The notes: generated by a model from the letters alone, not told the origin. DNA of 64,000 nucleotides from Deltaproteobacteria bacterium (GCA_016219185.1 JACRBZ010000010.1:186001-250000), one strand, 5' to 3'; counted from the first letter of the stretch, positions 8,616 to 17,785 are shown. Program-made: numbers and translations.

Positions 8616-8921
8616 ATCCCCTCCCTCAAATCGTCGGTTGGCCGGTTTGAACCGCCGGCCAACGGTGGAAAACCATAAATGATGGGGATCACCGTAAATC
8701 AATTTCGTTTTCAAAGCAAGTGCGGGGTTTTCGATCCGCAGGCGTAAGGGGCGTGGAAGATTTCAATAGACCGTTTACAAGAGGCAGACCGACTCGGTTT
8801 TGAAAACCGAGTCGGTCTTTCAGGGGAGCCAATGGAATGGGCCACGGCTTTGATTTACATCTTCTGACTTGACACATAACGCAATTTTTGTGAATGTCGG
8901 AAAGTATCAAGGAGAAATCAC
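8616..8921. other. Divergent intergenic region, about 300 bases
   Basis: This region separates a minus-strand gene (start 8615) from a plus-strand gene (start 8922). Apart from the strong palindrome at 8787-8817 no RNA gene or open frame with coding character was seen. A TTGACA at about 8871 lies upstream of the plus-strand gene but no convincing -10 element follows at the right distance. Confidence 0.5.
8787..8817. repeat. Long perfect palindrome upstream of the PLP-enzyme gene
   Basis: GACCGACTCGGTTTT (8787-8801) and its exact complement AAAACCGAGTCGGTC (8803-8817) flank a single G, giving a 15-base-pair stem or a 31-base near-perfect palindrome followed by TTT. It sits between divergent genes, so it is not the terminator of either coding sequence. 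It may be a cruciform, a leader hairpin or a terminator of leader transcripts. Confidence 0.7.
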
Positions 8922-10148
8922 ATGCAAACTTACAGCCCGGAACAAGCATTGGCTGAGGCAAAACGGGAATTCGGGGAACACGGCGGGGTGACGCCGTCCA
9001 TAGCCAGGTCCTCCACATTCACGGTCATGGATCCGGCGATCATGCCGGAGATATTCGGCGGAATCAGAGGACCCGAAAACGGGGGCTGCTTTCTCTACAG
9101 CCGCCATTTCAATCCCACCGTGGATATTCTGGCCCGCTACCTTGCCGCCATCGAGGGAACCGAAGCCGCGGTCTGCACCGCAAGCGGCATGTCCGCCATT
9201 TCCTGCACGCTGCTTCAGCTCTGCAACAGCGGCGATCACATCGTAGCCAGCAACACGATTTATGGCGGCACGCACGCACTATTAAAGGAACTGCTGCCCC
9301 AGCTCGGCATTACGGCCGCATTCGTGGATATCAGCGATCTTGCCGCGGTTGAGGCGGCAATCACCGACCGCACCCGGATCCTTTACGCGGAAACCCTGGG
9401 AAATCCGACGCTGAAAGTGTCTGACATTCCGGCCCTCTCCGGACTTGCCCGCCGGCGGAACCTGACTTTTGTCGTGGACAATACCTTCTGCCCCATGCTG
9501 GTATCGCCGGCAAGGCTCGGCGCGGATATCGTGGTCTATTCCCTCACCAAATTCATGAACGGCGCCAGCGATTTGATCGCAGGCGCCATCTGTACCAACA
9601 AGGCCATGATACACCGCCTGATGGACCTTCACACCGGACGCATCATGCTGCTGGGTCCCACCATGGACCCCCGCGTCGCCTTTGACGTGATCCAGCGCCT
9701 GCCGCATCTGGCCATTCGCATGAAAGAGCACGGCCGGCGCGCCGCCGCCATCGCCGAACACCTGGCATCCCTCAACGTGCCGGTCTGCTATCCGGGCCTT
9801 ATCACCCATCCGCAACATGATCTGTTCAGCAGCATGCTGAACGACGGTTTCGGATACGGCGGCATGATGACCATCGACTGCGGGGATCAGATAAAAGCCG
9901 ACGCACTGCTCTCCTGTCTTCAGAACCAGGAAGATTTCGGATATATTGCGGTGTCCCTGGGCTATTTTGATACGCTGATGTCCTGTTCCAGTTCCACGAC
10001 ATCTTCGGAAATCGATCCAAAAGACCAGCACCGCATGGGGCTGTCACCCGGGCTGATCCGTCTGTCCATCGGTTTGACCGGCAGCCTTCACATACGCATT
10101 CAGCAGATAGACCGGGCCGTTAAAGCCGTCGGCCTTGCTTCTGCCTGA
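8922..10148 (+). CDS. PLP-dependent Cys/Met metabolism enzyme (methionine gamma-lyase or cystathionine/O-acylhomoserine type)
   Basis: A 408-residue fold-type I PLP enzyme. Diagnostic stretches are YSRHFNPTVDILARYLAAIEG, ASGMSAISCTLLQL, YAETLGNPTLKVSDI with the cofactor Asp in VVDNTFCPM, and SLTKFMNGASD with the Schiff-base Lys. GYFDTLMSCSSSTTSSEI and LIRLSIGL close the family pattern. The precise reaction (methionine gamma-lyase giving methanethiol, cystathionine lyase or sulfhydrylase) cannot be fixed by eye. An AAGGAGAAATC ribosome-binding sequence precedes the ATG. Downstream on the same strand are an ADP-ribosylglycohydrolase and a rhodanese-ferritin fusion, which may form one sulfur-related unit. 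Confidence 0.88.
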   Translation: MQTYSPEQALAEAKREFGEHGGVTPSIARSSTFTVMDPAIMPEIFGGIRGPENGGCFLYSRHFNPTVDILARYLAAIEGTEAAVCTASGMSAISCTLLQLCNSGDHIVASNTIYGGTHALLKELLPQLGITAAFVDISDLAAVEAAITDRTRILYAETLGNPTLKVSDIPALSGLARRRNLTFVVDNTFCPMLVSPARLGADIVVYSLTKFMNGASDLIAGAICTNKAMIHRLMDLHTGRIMLLGPTMDPRVAFDVIQRLPHLAIRMKEHGRRAAAIAEHLASLNVPVCYPGLITHPQHDLFSSMLNDGFGYGGMMTIDCGDQIKADALLSCLQNQEDFGYIAVSLGYFDTLMSCSSSTTSSEIDPKDQHRMGLSPGLIRLSIGLTGSLHIRIQQIDRAVKAVGLASA

Positions 10149-10169
10149 TAAACCGCCATATGGAGCATA

Positions 10170-11099
10170 ATGGTGAAAGGAACGCATACGATGCAAGATA
10201 ACGCCAAAGCCATGGTCCTGGCCTCTTTTGCCGCCGATTCACTTGCCCTGGGAGCCCACTGGATCTACGACACGGATCAGATCGCCACCACATTCAAAAG
10301 GGTTGAGACATTTCAAAAGCCGGGAGAAAACTCCTACCACTCCACCAAGAACGTGGGAGAATTCACGCATTACGGCGACCAGATGCTGGTTTTACTGGAA
10401 TCCCTTGCAGCCTGCCGCGGATTCGACCTGAAGCATTTTGCCGCGCAGTGGCAGACGCATCAGCAGCACTATGCCGGCTACGTCGACCACGCCACCCGAT
10501 TAACGCTGAGCAATTTCAAGGACGGAAAGACTCCGGAGTCCGCCGGATCGGAATCCACCGATCTGGGCGGCGCGGCCAGAATGGCTCCGCTGGCCTACGC
10601 ATACCGTAGCTCCTGCGATGAACTGGTAAACAGCGCCAGAATCCAGACCGCCATGACCCACAACCACATTCAGGTAATTGACGGCGCGGCATTTTTTGGC
10701 GCCGTTGTTTTCAGTATTCTGCGTGGAGAATCGCCGGTGGCTGCCATCAAAGCAACAACGGCTTCGCAATTCAACCGGGAACCGTTTCAGACATGGGTAA
10801 AAGATGGCATCGAAAGCCGCGCTTCAGACACGATTACCGCGATGAAGCGTTTCGGTCAGATGTGCGAGATAGGCGCCGCTTTTCCAGGCGTAATTCATCT
10901 GGTAGCCAGATACGAAAATGATCTCCAGCAGGCCCTCATCGAAAACGTAATGGCTGGCGGCGATTCAGCGGCCCGGGGCATGATCACGGGCATGCTGCTC
11001 GGGGCGTTTCATGGATTTGCGGCCATCCCTGAAGCCTGGCTGACGGCGCTTGCTGCCCGGGAAAAAATCATCTCTTTGTTGGCGGACATCGACGCGTAA
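10170..11099 (+). CDS. ADP-ribosylglycohydrolase family protein
   Basis: A 309-residue member of the ADP-ribosylglycohydrolase (DraG/ARH) family, all-alpha di-magnesium enzymes that cleave ADP-ribose from proteins or nucleic acid-derived substrates. Family marks are AMVLASFAADSLALGAHWIYD near the N-terminus, FTHYGDQMLVLLESLA near residues 65-80, AAFFGAVVFSILRG in the middle and the late GGDSAARGMITGMLLGAFHG segment, whose Gly-Asp-Ser-Ala-Ala replaces the classic GGDTDTxA metal site. That divergence means activity or substrate may differ from DraG. A start at 10191 (Met8) is also possible; both have acceptable ribosome-binding sequences. It begins 21 bases after the PLP-enzyme gene. Confidence 0.8.
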   Translation: MVKGTHTMQDNAKAMVLASFAADSLALGAHWIYDTDQIATTFKRVETFQKPGENSYHSTKNVGEFTHYGDQMLVLLESLAACRGFDLKHFAAQWQTHQQHYAGYVDHATRLTLSNFKDGKTPESAGSESTDLGGAARMAPLAYAYRSSCDELVNSARIQTAMTHNHIQVIDGAAFFGAVVFSILRGESPVAAIKATTASQFNREPFQTWVKDGIESRASDTITAMKRFGQMCEIGAAFPGVIHLVARYENDLQQALIENVMAGGDSAARGMITGMLLGAFHGFAAIPEAWLTALAAREKIISLLADIDA

Positions 11100-11167
11100 T
11101 AACCAGGAATCAGAGATCAGAATATAGGTTCAGGCGAAAGATTCCGGTTTACCGAAAGGAGACCTGT

Positions 11168-12082
11168 ATGGGAATGGGACAGGACATGGACGGCGTTCAA
11201 ACGCTGTATTCCGATGAGGTTCAAAGCTTTATCCGGGAACATTCAGAAGGCGATTACGTGCTGCTGGATGTGCGTCAGCCCGCGGAATATGCGCAGGCAC
11301 ACCTTCCGGGAGCCAGATTGATCCCGCTCCCCCAACTGACCGATTCGCTGCAAGAACTGAATGTCGCCAAACCCATCATCGTCTACTGCGCGGTGGGCGG
11401 CCGCAGCCGCATGGCCTCCCAGCTTCTCAAGAACCTGGGATTCAAGGATGTTTTCCATCTTCAGGGCGGTATTCAGGCATGGGAGGACCGGACCGCAACC
11501 GGCCCCAGAGAGTTTCACCTGAATTTTATCAAAGGGGAGGAATCTCCGGATGAAATCATCCTGCTGGCCTATCGCATGGAGGAAGGCCTTAAAAAATTCC
11601 ACGAAGCCTTCCAGGCCAAAACAGACGATGCCGCGCTTTCGGCTCTTCTTACCGGCCTCATCAAGGCCGAGGAAAGCCACGAAAAGACGCTCCTGGAGTT
11701 GCGGCCAAAAGATCGTTTGGCACTGGCATTTCCGGCCGGAGAAGCGCCGCCGGAACGGATCGGTGAAAATTCGGATACATTCGGGTCCCGCCTGATGGAA
11801 GGCGGCATTGATATGAATGCTTTCATGGAGGAAAATCAGCAGTTCTTGAACGATGTTCCCGGGTATCTCGATCTGGCCATGATGATCGAGACCCAGGCCC
11901 TTGATCTTTATCTGCGCATGGCCGCGGACAGCAAAAACGAACTGACCCGAAAAATCCTGCACCGTATCGGAAACGAAGAAAAGGCACATCTGGAGTTACT
12001 GGGAAAGTATCTGAATGACAACAGCTCTATTTCCGATAAACCATTGGAGGGCCGGCACAATGATGACAACGGTCACGCATAA
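11168..12082 (+). CDS. Rhodanese-ferritin-like fusion protein
   Basis: A 304-residue two-domain protein. Residues about 10-110 are a rhodanese domain with persulfide-forming Cys74 in the active loop CAVGGRS and the LLDVRQPAEYAQAHLPGA signature. Residues about 115-290 are a ferritin/rubrerythrin-like four-helix domain with conserved Glu and His residues in EESHEKTLLEL, MIETQALDLYLRM and NEEKAHLELLGKY. This pairing of sulfur transferase and di-iron domain is known in anaerobes and fits sulfur trafficking or oxidative-stress defence. No rubredoxin Cys4 centre is present. It follows the PLP and ADP-ribosylglycohydrolase genes on the same strand; a GAAAGGAG ribosome-binding sequence precedes the ATG. 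Confidence 0.88.
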   Translation: MGMGQDMDGVQTLYSDEVQSFIREHSEGDYVLLDVRQPAEYAQAHLPGARLIPLPQLTDSLQELNVAKPIIVYCAVGGRSRMASQLLKNLGFKDVFHLQGGIQAWEDRTATGPREFHLNFIKGEESPDEIILLAYRMEEGLKKFHEAFQAKTDDAALSALLTGLIKAEESHEKTLLELRPKDRLALAFPAGEAPPERIGENSDTFGSRLMEGGIDMNAFMEENQQFLNDVPGYLDLAMMIETQALDLYLRMAADSKNELTRKILHRIGNEEKAHLELLGKYLNDNSSISDKPLEGRHNDDNGHA

Positions 12083-12152
12083 TGAAAAAGAAATACGAGA
12101 TATTTAAAAGCGAAATAATCGGAATAAGATCAATAAAAAAAAGGAGATTTTT

Positions 12153-12713
12153 ATGCGTACCCTGATTCGTTTGTCTCTTGTTGCATTGATGCTGGCGGTA
12201 TTCACCGTTACTGTTTTTACCCAACCCGTCATGGCTGGTGACACCGCCAAGTTAGACCGCGCTGTTGATAAGGCGCTAAAGAAACTGTACGCCAGTAGTC
12301 CCGCTGCCATGGATCTTTCTAAAACAGCAAAAGCTGTTCTGGTTTTCCCGAAAATCATGAAGGTGGGACTCATTTTTGGTGGCCAATACGGAGAAGGCGC
12401 ACTTCGAATGGATGGTAAAACCGCCGACTACTACAATACCATCAGTGCTTCCTATGGATTGCAGGCAGGGGCCCAGAAATTCGGCTATGCCCTGTTTTTT
12501 ATGGACGCCGCATCTCTGGAGTATCTAAACAACAGTGCCGGATGGGAAATTGGTGTCGGGCCCAGCGTTGTCTTCGTAGATGAGGGAATGGCGCGAACAA
12601 TGACAACCACGACAGCCCGAGAAGGTATTTATGCCTTCACCTTCGGTCAGAAGGGGTTAATGGCGGGCATAGGTATCCAAGGATCAAAAATCACCCGGAT
12701 CACTCCCAAATGA
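12153..12713 (+). CDS. Exported SYLF-domain (YSC84-type) lipid-binding protein
   Basis: A 186-residue protein with a clear signal peptide (hydrophobic residues about 7-24, cleavage after VMAG near residue 29). The mature part is a SYLF/YSC84 domain: AVLVFPKIMKVGLIFGGQYGEGAL, YYNTISASYGLQAGAQKFGYALFFMD and a C-terminal AFTFGQKGLMAGIGIQGSKITRI. Bacterial members are periplasmic or outer-membrane-associated and bind phospholipids, but their function is poorly defined. The coding strand is richer in A and T than the preceding gene. An AAGGAG ribosome-binding sequence lies at the proper distance. Confidence 0.88.
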   Translation: MRTLIRLSLVALMLAVFTVTVFTQPVMAGDTAKLDRAVDKALKKLYASSPAAMDLSKTAKAVLVFPKIMKVGLIFGGQYGEGALRMDGKTADYYNTISASYGLQAGAQKFGYALFFMDAASLEYLNNSAGWEIGVGPSVVFVDEGMARTMTTTTAREGIYAFTFGQKGLMAGIGIQGSKITRITPK

Positions 12714-12801
12714 AATGTTTAAATCGTACGCATCACCTTAAGAATTATGTTTATTAACCTTCGCGTGTGACCGTTTTTTTGAAAAATCGATTCGCTTTTT
12801 G

Positions 12802-13383
12802 CTATTTTTGAAACCAGACCGCATGGCTCCAGGCAATGCGGGGATGATTCAGAACATGAAACCCGGCCTGAACCGCAGCGGTGGTAATGCGCTGAAAAAG
12901 CGCCGGAGAAACATGGCCCTTGGGTTCGGCCAGAAGATATTTCCCCCCGGGCTTTACCAGGGAAAATATTTCAGCGACGAAGTTTTCAATATGCGGGGTC
13001 TCGTGCACCATCCAGAACGTCAGCGCCAGATCGATCCTGTCGGAATAATGGGTCAGCCCGATATCATCCGGGGTTGCGCAATGGGTATGAATGCGATGCC
13101 TGATGCCTGTTTTTAAAGCCCGCTTCTGAAGGATATCCAGCATTTTCTGCTGAATATCCACGGAAATAACCTTGCCCGTATCTTCGACCATCCGGGCCAT
13201 GCCGATGGAAAAAAATCCCATGCCGCAACCAACATCCATTACCGTCATTCCACTGCGCAGGTAAGGGCTGAACATCTTCTCCGGATCATGAATCAGCCTG
13301 CGAAACGGATTGTCGAAAGTATAGGCCAGCCACCACGGGCAGACATGGGGTTCCGTAAGCAACAATTTTTGAAATAATTTCAT
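12802..13383 (-). CDS. Class I SAM-dependent methyltransferase
   Basis: A 193-residue Rossmann-fold methyltransferase. The SAM-binding motif I is TVMDVGCGMGFFSIGMAR (near residues 48-66), followed by motif II VISVDIQQKMLDIL and motif III region ALTFWMVHETPHI. The substrate is not evident. It is transcribed from a promoter within the following A+T-rich region, convergent with the SYLF gene. Confidence 0.85.
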   Translation of the reverse strand: MKLFQKLLLTEPHVCPWWLAYTFDNPFRRLIHDPEKMFSPYLRSGMTVMDVGCGMGFFSIGMARMVEDTGKVISVDIQQKMLDILQKRALKTGIRHRIHTHCATPDDIGLTHYSDRIDLALTFWMVHETPHIENFVAEIFSLVKPGGKYLLAEPKGHVSPALFQRITTAAVQAGFHVLNHPRIAWSHAVWFQK

Positions 13384-13804
13384 CGCATCATCCGATCATA
13401 GGTTTTTTTCAATTATTGATGTCCGTAAAAATTGGGGACTGCACGACGGTATTTCTTTTTGAATCAACAATCCACGCGTTTCATCCCCTTGCACATGATT
13501 AAAGGCGTATAGGTAAAACGCCGCGGGTCAATTAAGAATTGATTAAATGTTAACAAATCTTGATCAAAACACTAAAAAATATATTATCACAGATTCGTAC
13601 GAACTCAAAGATGCTATGCACAATAAATTTTTTCCACGATTTTCAAGCAGAGCCGGTGGTGCATGAGTTTTTTTTCTGCTCCGGATCCGGAACAAAATCA
13701 TCCTGGTCCCCCACGATTCCGCCCTTGCCTTCATATAGTACTTGTGTCAATGTATTCGATCGTTAACAGGATTCACATACAAGGGACTTTAAGAAAGGAA
13801 ACCG
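13384..13804. other. A+T-rich intergenic region, about 420 bases
   Basis: This is the divergent gap between the methyltransferase (minus) and VOC protein (plus) genes. It is markedly richer in A and T than neighbouring coding DNA. Short open frames on the plus strand have no family resemblance or ribosome-binding sites. It must hold the promoters of both genes, but no single convincing -35/-10 pair was chosen. The next gap, 14252-14547, likewise shows nothing beyond a ribosome-binding site at its end. Confidence 0.5.
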
Positions 13805-14251
13805 ATGCGATTTGCACATACAAATATTGCTGCAAAAGATTGGAAACAATTATCAGATTTTTACATAACCGTCTTCAATTGTAGAATGAAACCTCCGAAA
13901 CGCGATCTTTCAGGAGACTGGTTAGACAAAGCCACGGGTTTAAAAAAGGCCAAATTAGAAGGTGTTCATTTATTACTTCCCGGGCATGGCGACAATGGGC
14001 CGACGCTGGAAATTTTCACGTATGAAGATACCCATGAATGCCGTCCCATAATGGCAAACCATACTGGTTTTACACATATCGCGTTTGAAGTCGAAGATGT
14101 TGAAACCACCTTAAATCTTGCTTTGAATCATGGAGCTCGGTTGTTAGGGGAAGTCACCGAGAAGAAAATTGAAAATATTGGAATTTTGAAATTTGTGTAT
14201 TTTCGTGATCCGGAAGGTAATATTATTGAAATTCAATCGTGGGAAAAATAG
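13805..14251 (+). CDS. VOC (glyoxalase/bleomycin-resistance) family protein
   Basis: A 148-residue protein with the paired beta-alpha-beta-beta-beta modules of the vicinal-oxygen-chelate fold: FAHTNIAAKDWKQLSDFYI at the N-terminus, THIAFEVEDVETTL in the second half and YFRDPEGNIIEIQSW at the end. Conserved His4 (module 1), His95-type (THIAFEV) and terminal Glu (IIEIQ) could bind a metal ion. Substrate is unknown; family members include glyoxalases, dioxygenases and methylmalonyl-CoA epimerases. The gene is A+T-rich compared with neighbours, which may mark recent acquisition. GAAAGGAAACC precedes the ATG. Confidence 0.85.
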   Translation: MRFAHTNIAAKDWKQLSDFYITVFNCRMKPPKRDLSGDWLDKATGLKKAKLEGVHLLLPGHGDNGPTLEIFTYEDTHECRPIMANHTGFTHIAFEVEDVETTLNLALNHGARLLGEVTEKKIENIGILKFVYFRDPEGNIIEIQSWEK

Positions 14252-14547
14252 CTTGGGCTTGGTCAACAAGATCTTTCATTCAGGATATGGAGTTGAGTAA
14301 GGACGGATAATTTTATTGATCTTCATCTCCCAACCTGATAAATTGCTTTTTTAAGGGTTGTTCGCTTCAAACGCAAGGCATCGAAATCGGAGAGATTCCC
14401 ACCCCATTCCAATTCGGACTATTTGCATTTCCATCGCAGCCCAATTTAGACAAAAACCCATTATTATCACTTGATCGTCCGTTATCCATTTCTTTTTACC
14501 GGATGAGTAAATTTGTTTTTTGCATTTGTAGCAAGAATAAGGACCCC

Positions 14548-15684
14548 ATGCCATCAGAAAAACCACCCGCCGTTGTCATCAGCGGCACGGGCCTTTGGAC
14601 CCCTGAACACATCATCACCAACGAAGAGCTTGTAACGTCTTATAATGCCTGGACCGACAAATACAATATGGAACATGCCGCGGCAATCCAGGCCGGTGAA
14701 CTGGAGGCCATGCAAAAATCTTCGGTCGAATTCATTCTCAAGGCTTCCGGCATCAAGCAGCGTTATGTTTACGTCAAAGATGGCATTCTGGATATTGAAC
14801 GAATGCGTCCCGCCATACCGGAACGACCGGAAGATTCGCTTTCCAACCAGGCGGAGATCGCCGTTCATGCTGCCCGGGACGCCATGAAGGCCGCCAATAA
14901 AACCGCCGCCGACATTGATGCGGTTGTCGTCTCCTGCGCTTACACCCAGCGTGCCTACCCCGCTATTGCCATCGAAGTACAAAACGAACTGGGAATCAGG
15001 GGATTTGGCTTCGACATGCTGGTGGCCTGCTCGGCAGCCACCTTTGCCCTGCAGCGGGGATATGAGATGGTGGCCGCAGGCACTGCGCGCTGCGTCCTTT
15101 TGATCAATCCCGAGCTGATAACCTCCCAGGTTGACTATTGCAGCCGTGACAGCCATTTTATCTTCGGCGATGTCGCAACCGCCACCATTGTGGAACGGGC
15201 CGACACCTGCACGTCGCTTCACAGCTACGAAATTCTCGGCACAAAGGCAATGACCCAATTTTCCAGCAACGTCAGGTCTAATTTCGGGATCCTCAGCCGT
15301 GCCAGCGATGTGGACCCCTTCAGTGCGGACAAGCTTTTCCATCAAAACGGACGCAAGGTTTACAAAGAAGTCTGCCCCATGGCGGAACAGCATCTCCGGT
15401 CCCACATTGAAAGCCTGGGGTTAACCGTCCCGGAAATCAGGCGTTTCTGGTTGCATCAGGCCAACATCAACATGAACGCCATGATCTCGAACAGGCTGTT
15501 TGGAAGGGAAGCCGGCATGGACTTGGCACCCATCGTGCTGGATCGGTATGCCAACACGGCTTCCGCAGGTTCAATCATCGCCTTTCACATGTACAACCAG
15601 GATCTTGTCAGCGGCGACATCGGCGTGATCTGCTCCTTTGGTGCCGGATACTCCATCGGCAGCCTGATCGTGCGCAAGAGATAA
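14548..15684 (+). CDS. Beta-ketoacyl-ACP synthase III-like protein (FabH/thiolase superfamily)
   Basis: 378 residues from the ATG at 14548, preceded by AAGGACCCC; an upstream frame start at 14503 lacks a ribosome-binding site. The catalytic triad of KAS III enzymes is visible: Cys in MLVACSAATFALQ, His in FWLHQANINMN and Asn in DRYANTASAGS. The protein is somewhat longer than FabH (about 320) because of a YNAWTDKYN-type insertion near the N-terminus. This resembles the longer FabH-like group that links beta-oxidation acyl-CoA to fatty-acid synthesis. It is followed 11 bases later by a thioesterase gene, so the pair may process the same acyl chains. Confidence 0.85.
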   Translation: MPSEKPPAVVISGTGLWTPEHIITNEELVTSYNAWTDKYNMEHAAAIQAGELEAMQKSSVEFILKASGIKQRYVYVKDGILDIERMRPAIPERPEDSLSNQAEIAVHAARDAMKAANKTAADIDAVVVSCAYTQRAYPAIAIEVQNELGIRGFGFDMLVACSAATFALQRGYEMVAAGTARCVLLINPELITSQVDYCSRDSHFIFGDVATATIVERADTCTSLHSYEILGTKAMTQFSSNVRSNFGILSRASDVDPFSADKLFHQNGRKVYKEVCPMAEQHLRSHIESLGLTVPEIRRFWLHQANINMNAMISNRLFGREAGMDLAPIVLDRYANTASAGSIIAFHMYNQDLVSGDIGVICSFGAGYSIGSLIVRKR

Positions 15685-15695
15685 AGGAGAATGAC

Positions 15696-16154
15696 TTGTT
15701 GAATCCGAACCCTGAATATATTCGTGAATTAATCGAATTCGTCAACGTCAGCCCCTTTCCGGATCACATGTCGATGCGACTGGCGTCAATTGCGCTGGAC
15801 AGCGCCGTTCTTGAACTGAATACGGGCAAGTGCCATCTCCAGGCTTTCGGTATTGTTCATGGGGGCGTGATGGCAACCCTGATTGATACGGCGACGTTCT
15901 GGTCGGTTTTCATGAGGATTCCGGAAGGCTCGGGCCTGGTGAATATCGACCTGAAACTGAATTACCTGAAACCCGTCGAAAGCGGACTTTTGATCGCGGA
16001 GGGCCGCGCGATCCGATCGGGAAACTCGATCAGCTATGCCGAAACAACCGTACTGAATGAAAAGCGGGAACTGATCGCCCATGGCACGTCAACCTTGATG
16101 ACGCTGCCCGGGAAAGGACTGCGATTGAATTCCCGCAAGTTTCTGGAGGAATAG
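15696..16154 (+). CDS. PaaI-type hotdog-fold acyl-CoA thioesterase
   Basis: A 152-residue hotdog-fold protein. The start is TTG at 15696, supported by AAAGGAGA eight bases before it; no ATG fits. The family signature HGGVMATLIDTATFWSV contains the His-Gly-Gly turn and the Asp of the active site; LVNIDLKLNYLKPV and SYAETTVLNEKRELIAHGTSTLM complete the PaaI pattern. It should hydrolyse acyl- or aryl-CoA. The gene lies 11 bases after the KAS III-like gene and converges on the maturase gene at 16208. Confidence 0.88.
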   Translation: MLNPNPEYIRELIEFVNVSPFPDHMSMRLASIALDSAVLELNTGKCHLQAFGIVHGGVMATLIDTATFWSVFMRIPEGSGLVNIDLKLNYLKPVESGLLIAEGRAIRSGNSISYAETTVLNEKRELIAHGTSTLMTLPGKGLRLNSRKFLEE

Positions 16155-16207
16155 GGTTCCTAAAGCGGGAGGATCGCTTCCGGTTTCGTTGAAAAAGCCT
16201 GATGGGT

Positions 16208-17785
16208 TTACAAGAAGCAGAAAGGATCCTTTTGTTCAAAAATATTCAGGCCATGGCTGTATGCGCAGGCCAGGCAGCCCCCGCATACCGGTCGCAGTGA
16301 ACACGGACCGCACTCGGCGCATCCGGATCGATATCGGCGCGCAATGTCCGAATCATAGATGTCTTCCAAACTTTGCGACAACACACTGCCGATGGCCGAT
16401 GGAAACTTCCTGCAGGCGTGAACCTCGCCGTCCGGAAGAACGGACATAAAATTGAAGGCCGCGCCGCACCCGAAGCCGGTACATCCGCCGAAGGGTTCAA
16501 TGCCTTTGTGGTGCATGAGGACATTGATCAGGTTATCTTTCAATCCGAGGACCGGGTTCTCTTTTGAGGCCGCCAGGTAGTTTTCAAGAAAAGCGACAAA
16601 GTCTTCCCTTGCCGGAAGTTCAAGGGACGCCCCTTCTCCCACCCGCGCCAGACGATTGAAATAAAAGACATCCGCCCTGCCCCGCAGCCTTTCTCCCAGG
16701 GGAATGACCTGATGGAGATTATCCCGGGTCAGGGTGAGCATCACCATTGAATAGACATCGAGATCACGGAGCAGATCAAGAAAATCCATGACCCTTTCAA
16801 AATGACCGCTTCCCCGGATAAAATCATTGTATTCGGGCAATCCCTCCAGACTCACCTGAAAAAAACTGGGCGCCTGGATGGAAATCAGCTCCTCGAGCCG
16901 CTCCCTAGGCGACGGATTGCCGAGTATGGCCAATGTAAAACCAAGATTTGCCGCAGCCTCGTATATGGCGGTAAAATCCGGATGCAGCAGCGGATTGCCT
17001 CCGGTAAATGAAACCTGTCCCTTTACATGTTTTTTGCGGCAGAAATCGTCCAGATCATCGAGAATCCTCAGTGCCTCATCCAGCGTGAGCCGTGATCGAT
17101 CGCTGCGGTCGTAACAATGTCTGCAATGAAGGTCGCAGGCCTGCGTGACATGCCATTGGAGGGTAAACGCCGGGGATGTGAGATACTGTCCGTCGTTACG
17201 GCAAGACGGCTCAATGAGGGGAAAATCCCGTTGAATGCGGGACCGGGGAGCAAAGAGAATCCCTTTTTCAACGGCGCGTTCCATGGCCGCATCCACGGCA
17301 GAAACCGGCAATGCGCCGATCCGCGCCACTTCCTTGCGATCGATCTTCTCGAAGACCATTTTAAGCACGAGAAGATCCTCTGCCGAGGCAGGCTCTGAGC
17401 GGACCTCGCCATCTTTGGGATGCTTCCATACCACAACGAATTCGCCGCCCGGCTCCGGAACATCCGAATCCGATGCGTTCAAACAGCCCGTCAGCTTCTT
17501 CCAGCAAAGCTCCAGCAGGTGCAAGGAAGGGTTAAGGATCAATTCATTCAAATGATCCGGAATGGCGATCTCTTGTGCTTTAATTTTCAAGATGTGCCAC
17601 TCCAGGCGGGCAAGCTCGGGAAGAAATCCGGGGGCGCCGACGCCGTGGCAGTGGAGCAGAATTCTGTCCAGAATAAGTTCCGGTTTTTCCGCATCGCGGC
17701 ACTCGGAAATCATCCTGCGCCAGGTGTCGGCATCCAGAAACAACCGGCATCCGGAGAAACCCTTTTCGATGTCAGTCCGATTCAT
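16208..17785 (-). CDS. Radical SAM/SPASM peptide maturase (SbtM-like)
   Basis: A 525-residue protein with a helical N-terminal region of about 200 residues, a radical SAM core and a Cys-rich C-terminus. Cys217, Cys221 and Cys224 in CDLHCRHC make the CX3CX2C site for the SAM-binding cluster; QVSFTGGNPLLHP is the GGE-like motif region. About 12 cysteines in the last 100 residues (GCTGFGCG, HACRKFP, GCAECGPCSLRPVCGGCLAC) fit SPASM auxiliary clusters used by RiPP maturases. It is encoded 157 bases downstream of a short precursor with three selenocysteine codons, as in the selenobiotic (SbtA/SbtM) families recalled from radical SAM surveys. No clear ribosome-binding sequence precedes the ATG. The frame is open further upstream except for one UGA. 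Confidence 0.82.
   Translation of the reverse strand: MNRTDIEKGFSGCRLFLDADTWRRMISECRDAEKPELILDRILLHCHGVGAPGFLPELARLEWHILKIKAQEIAIPDHLNELILNPSLHLLELCWKKLTGCLNASDSDVPEPGGEFVVVWKHPKDGEVRSEPASAEDLLVLKMVFEKIDRKEVARIGALPVSAVDAAMERAVEKGILFAPRSRIQRDFPLIEPSCRNDGQYLTSPAFTLQWHVTQACDLHCRHCYDRSDRSRLTLDEALRILDDLDDFCRKKHVKGQVSFTGGNPLLHPDFTAIYEAAANLGFTLAILGNPSPRERLEELISIQAPSFFQVSLEGLPEYNDFIRGSGHFERVMDFLDLLRDLDVYSMVMLTLTRDNLHQVIPLGERLRGRADVFYFNRLARVGEGASLELPAREDFVAFLENYLAASKENPVLGLKDNLINVLMHHKGIEPFGGCTGFGCGAAFNFMSVLPDGEVHACRKFPSAIGSVLSQSLEDIYDSDIARRYRSGCAECGPCSLRPVCGGCLACAYSHGLNIFEQKDPFCFL

Noticed and set aside
7398..8678. 426-residue plus-strand frame opposite the aldo/keto reductase
   Set aside because: Anti-sense frame of a recognised gene in G+C-rich DNA; composition is not protein-like.
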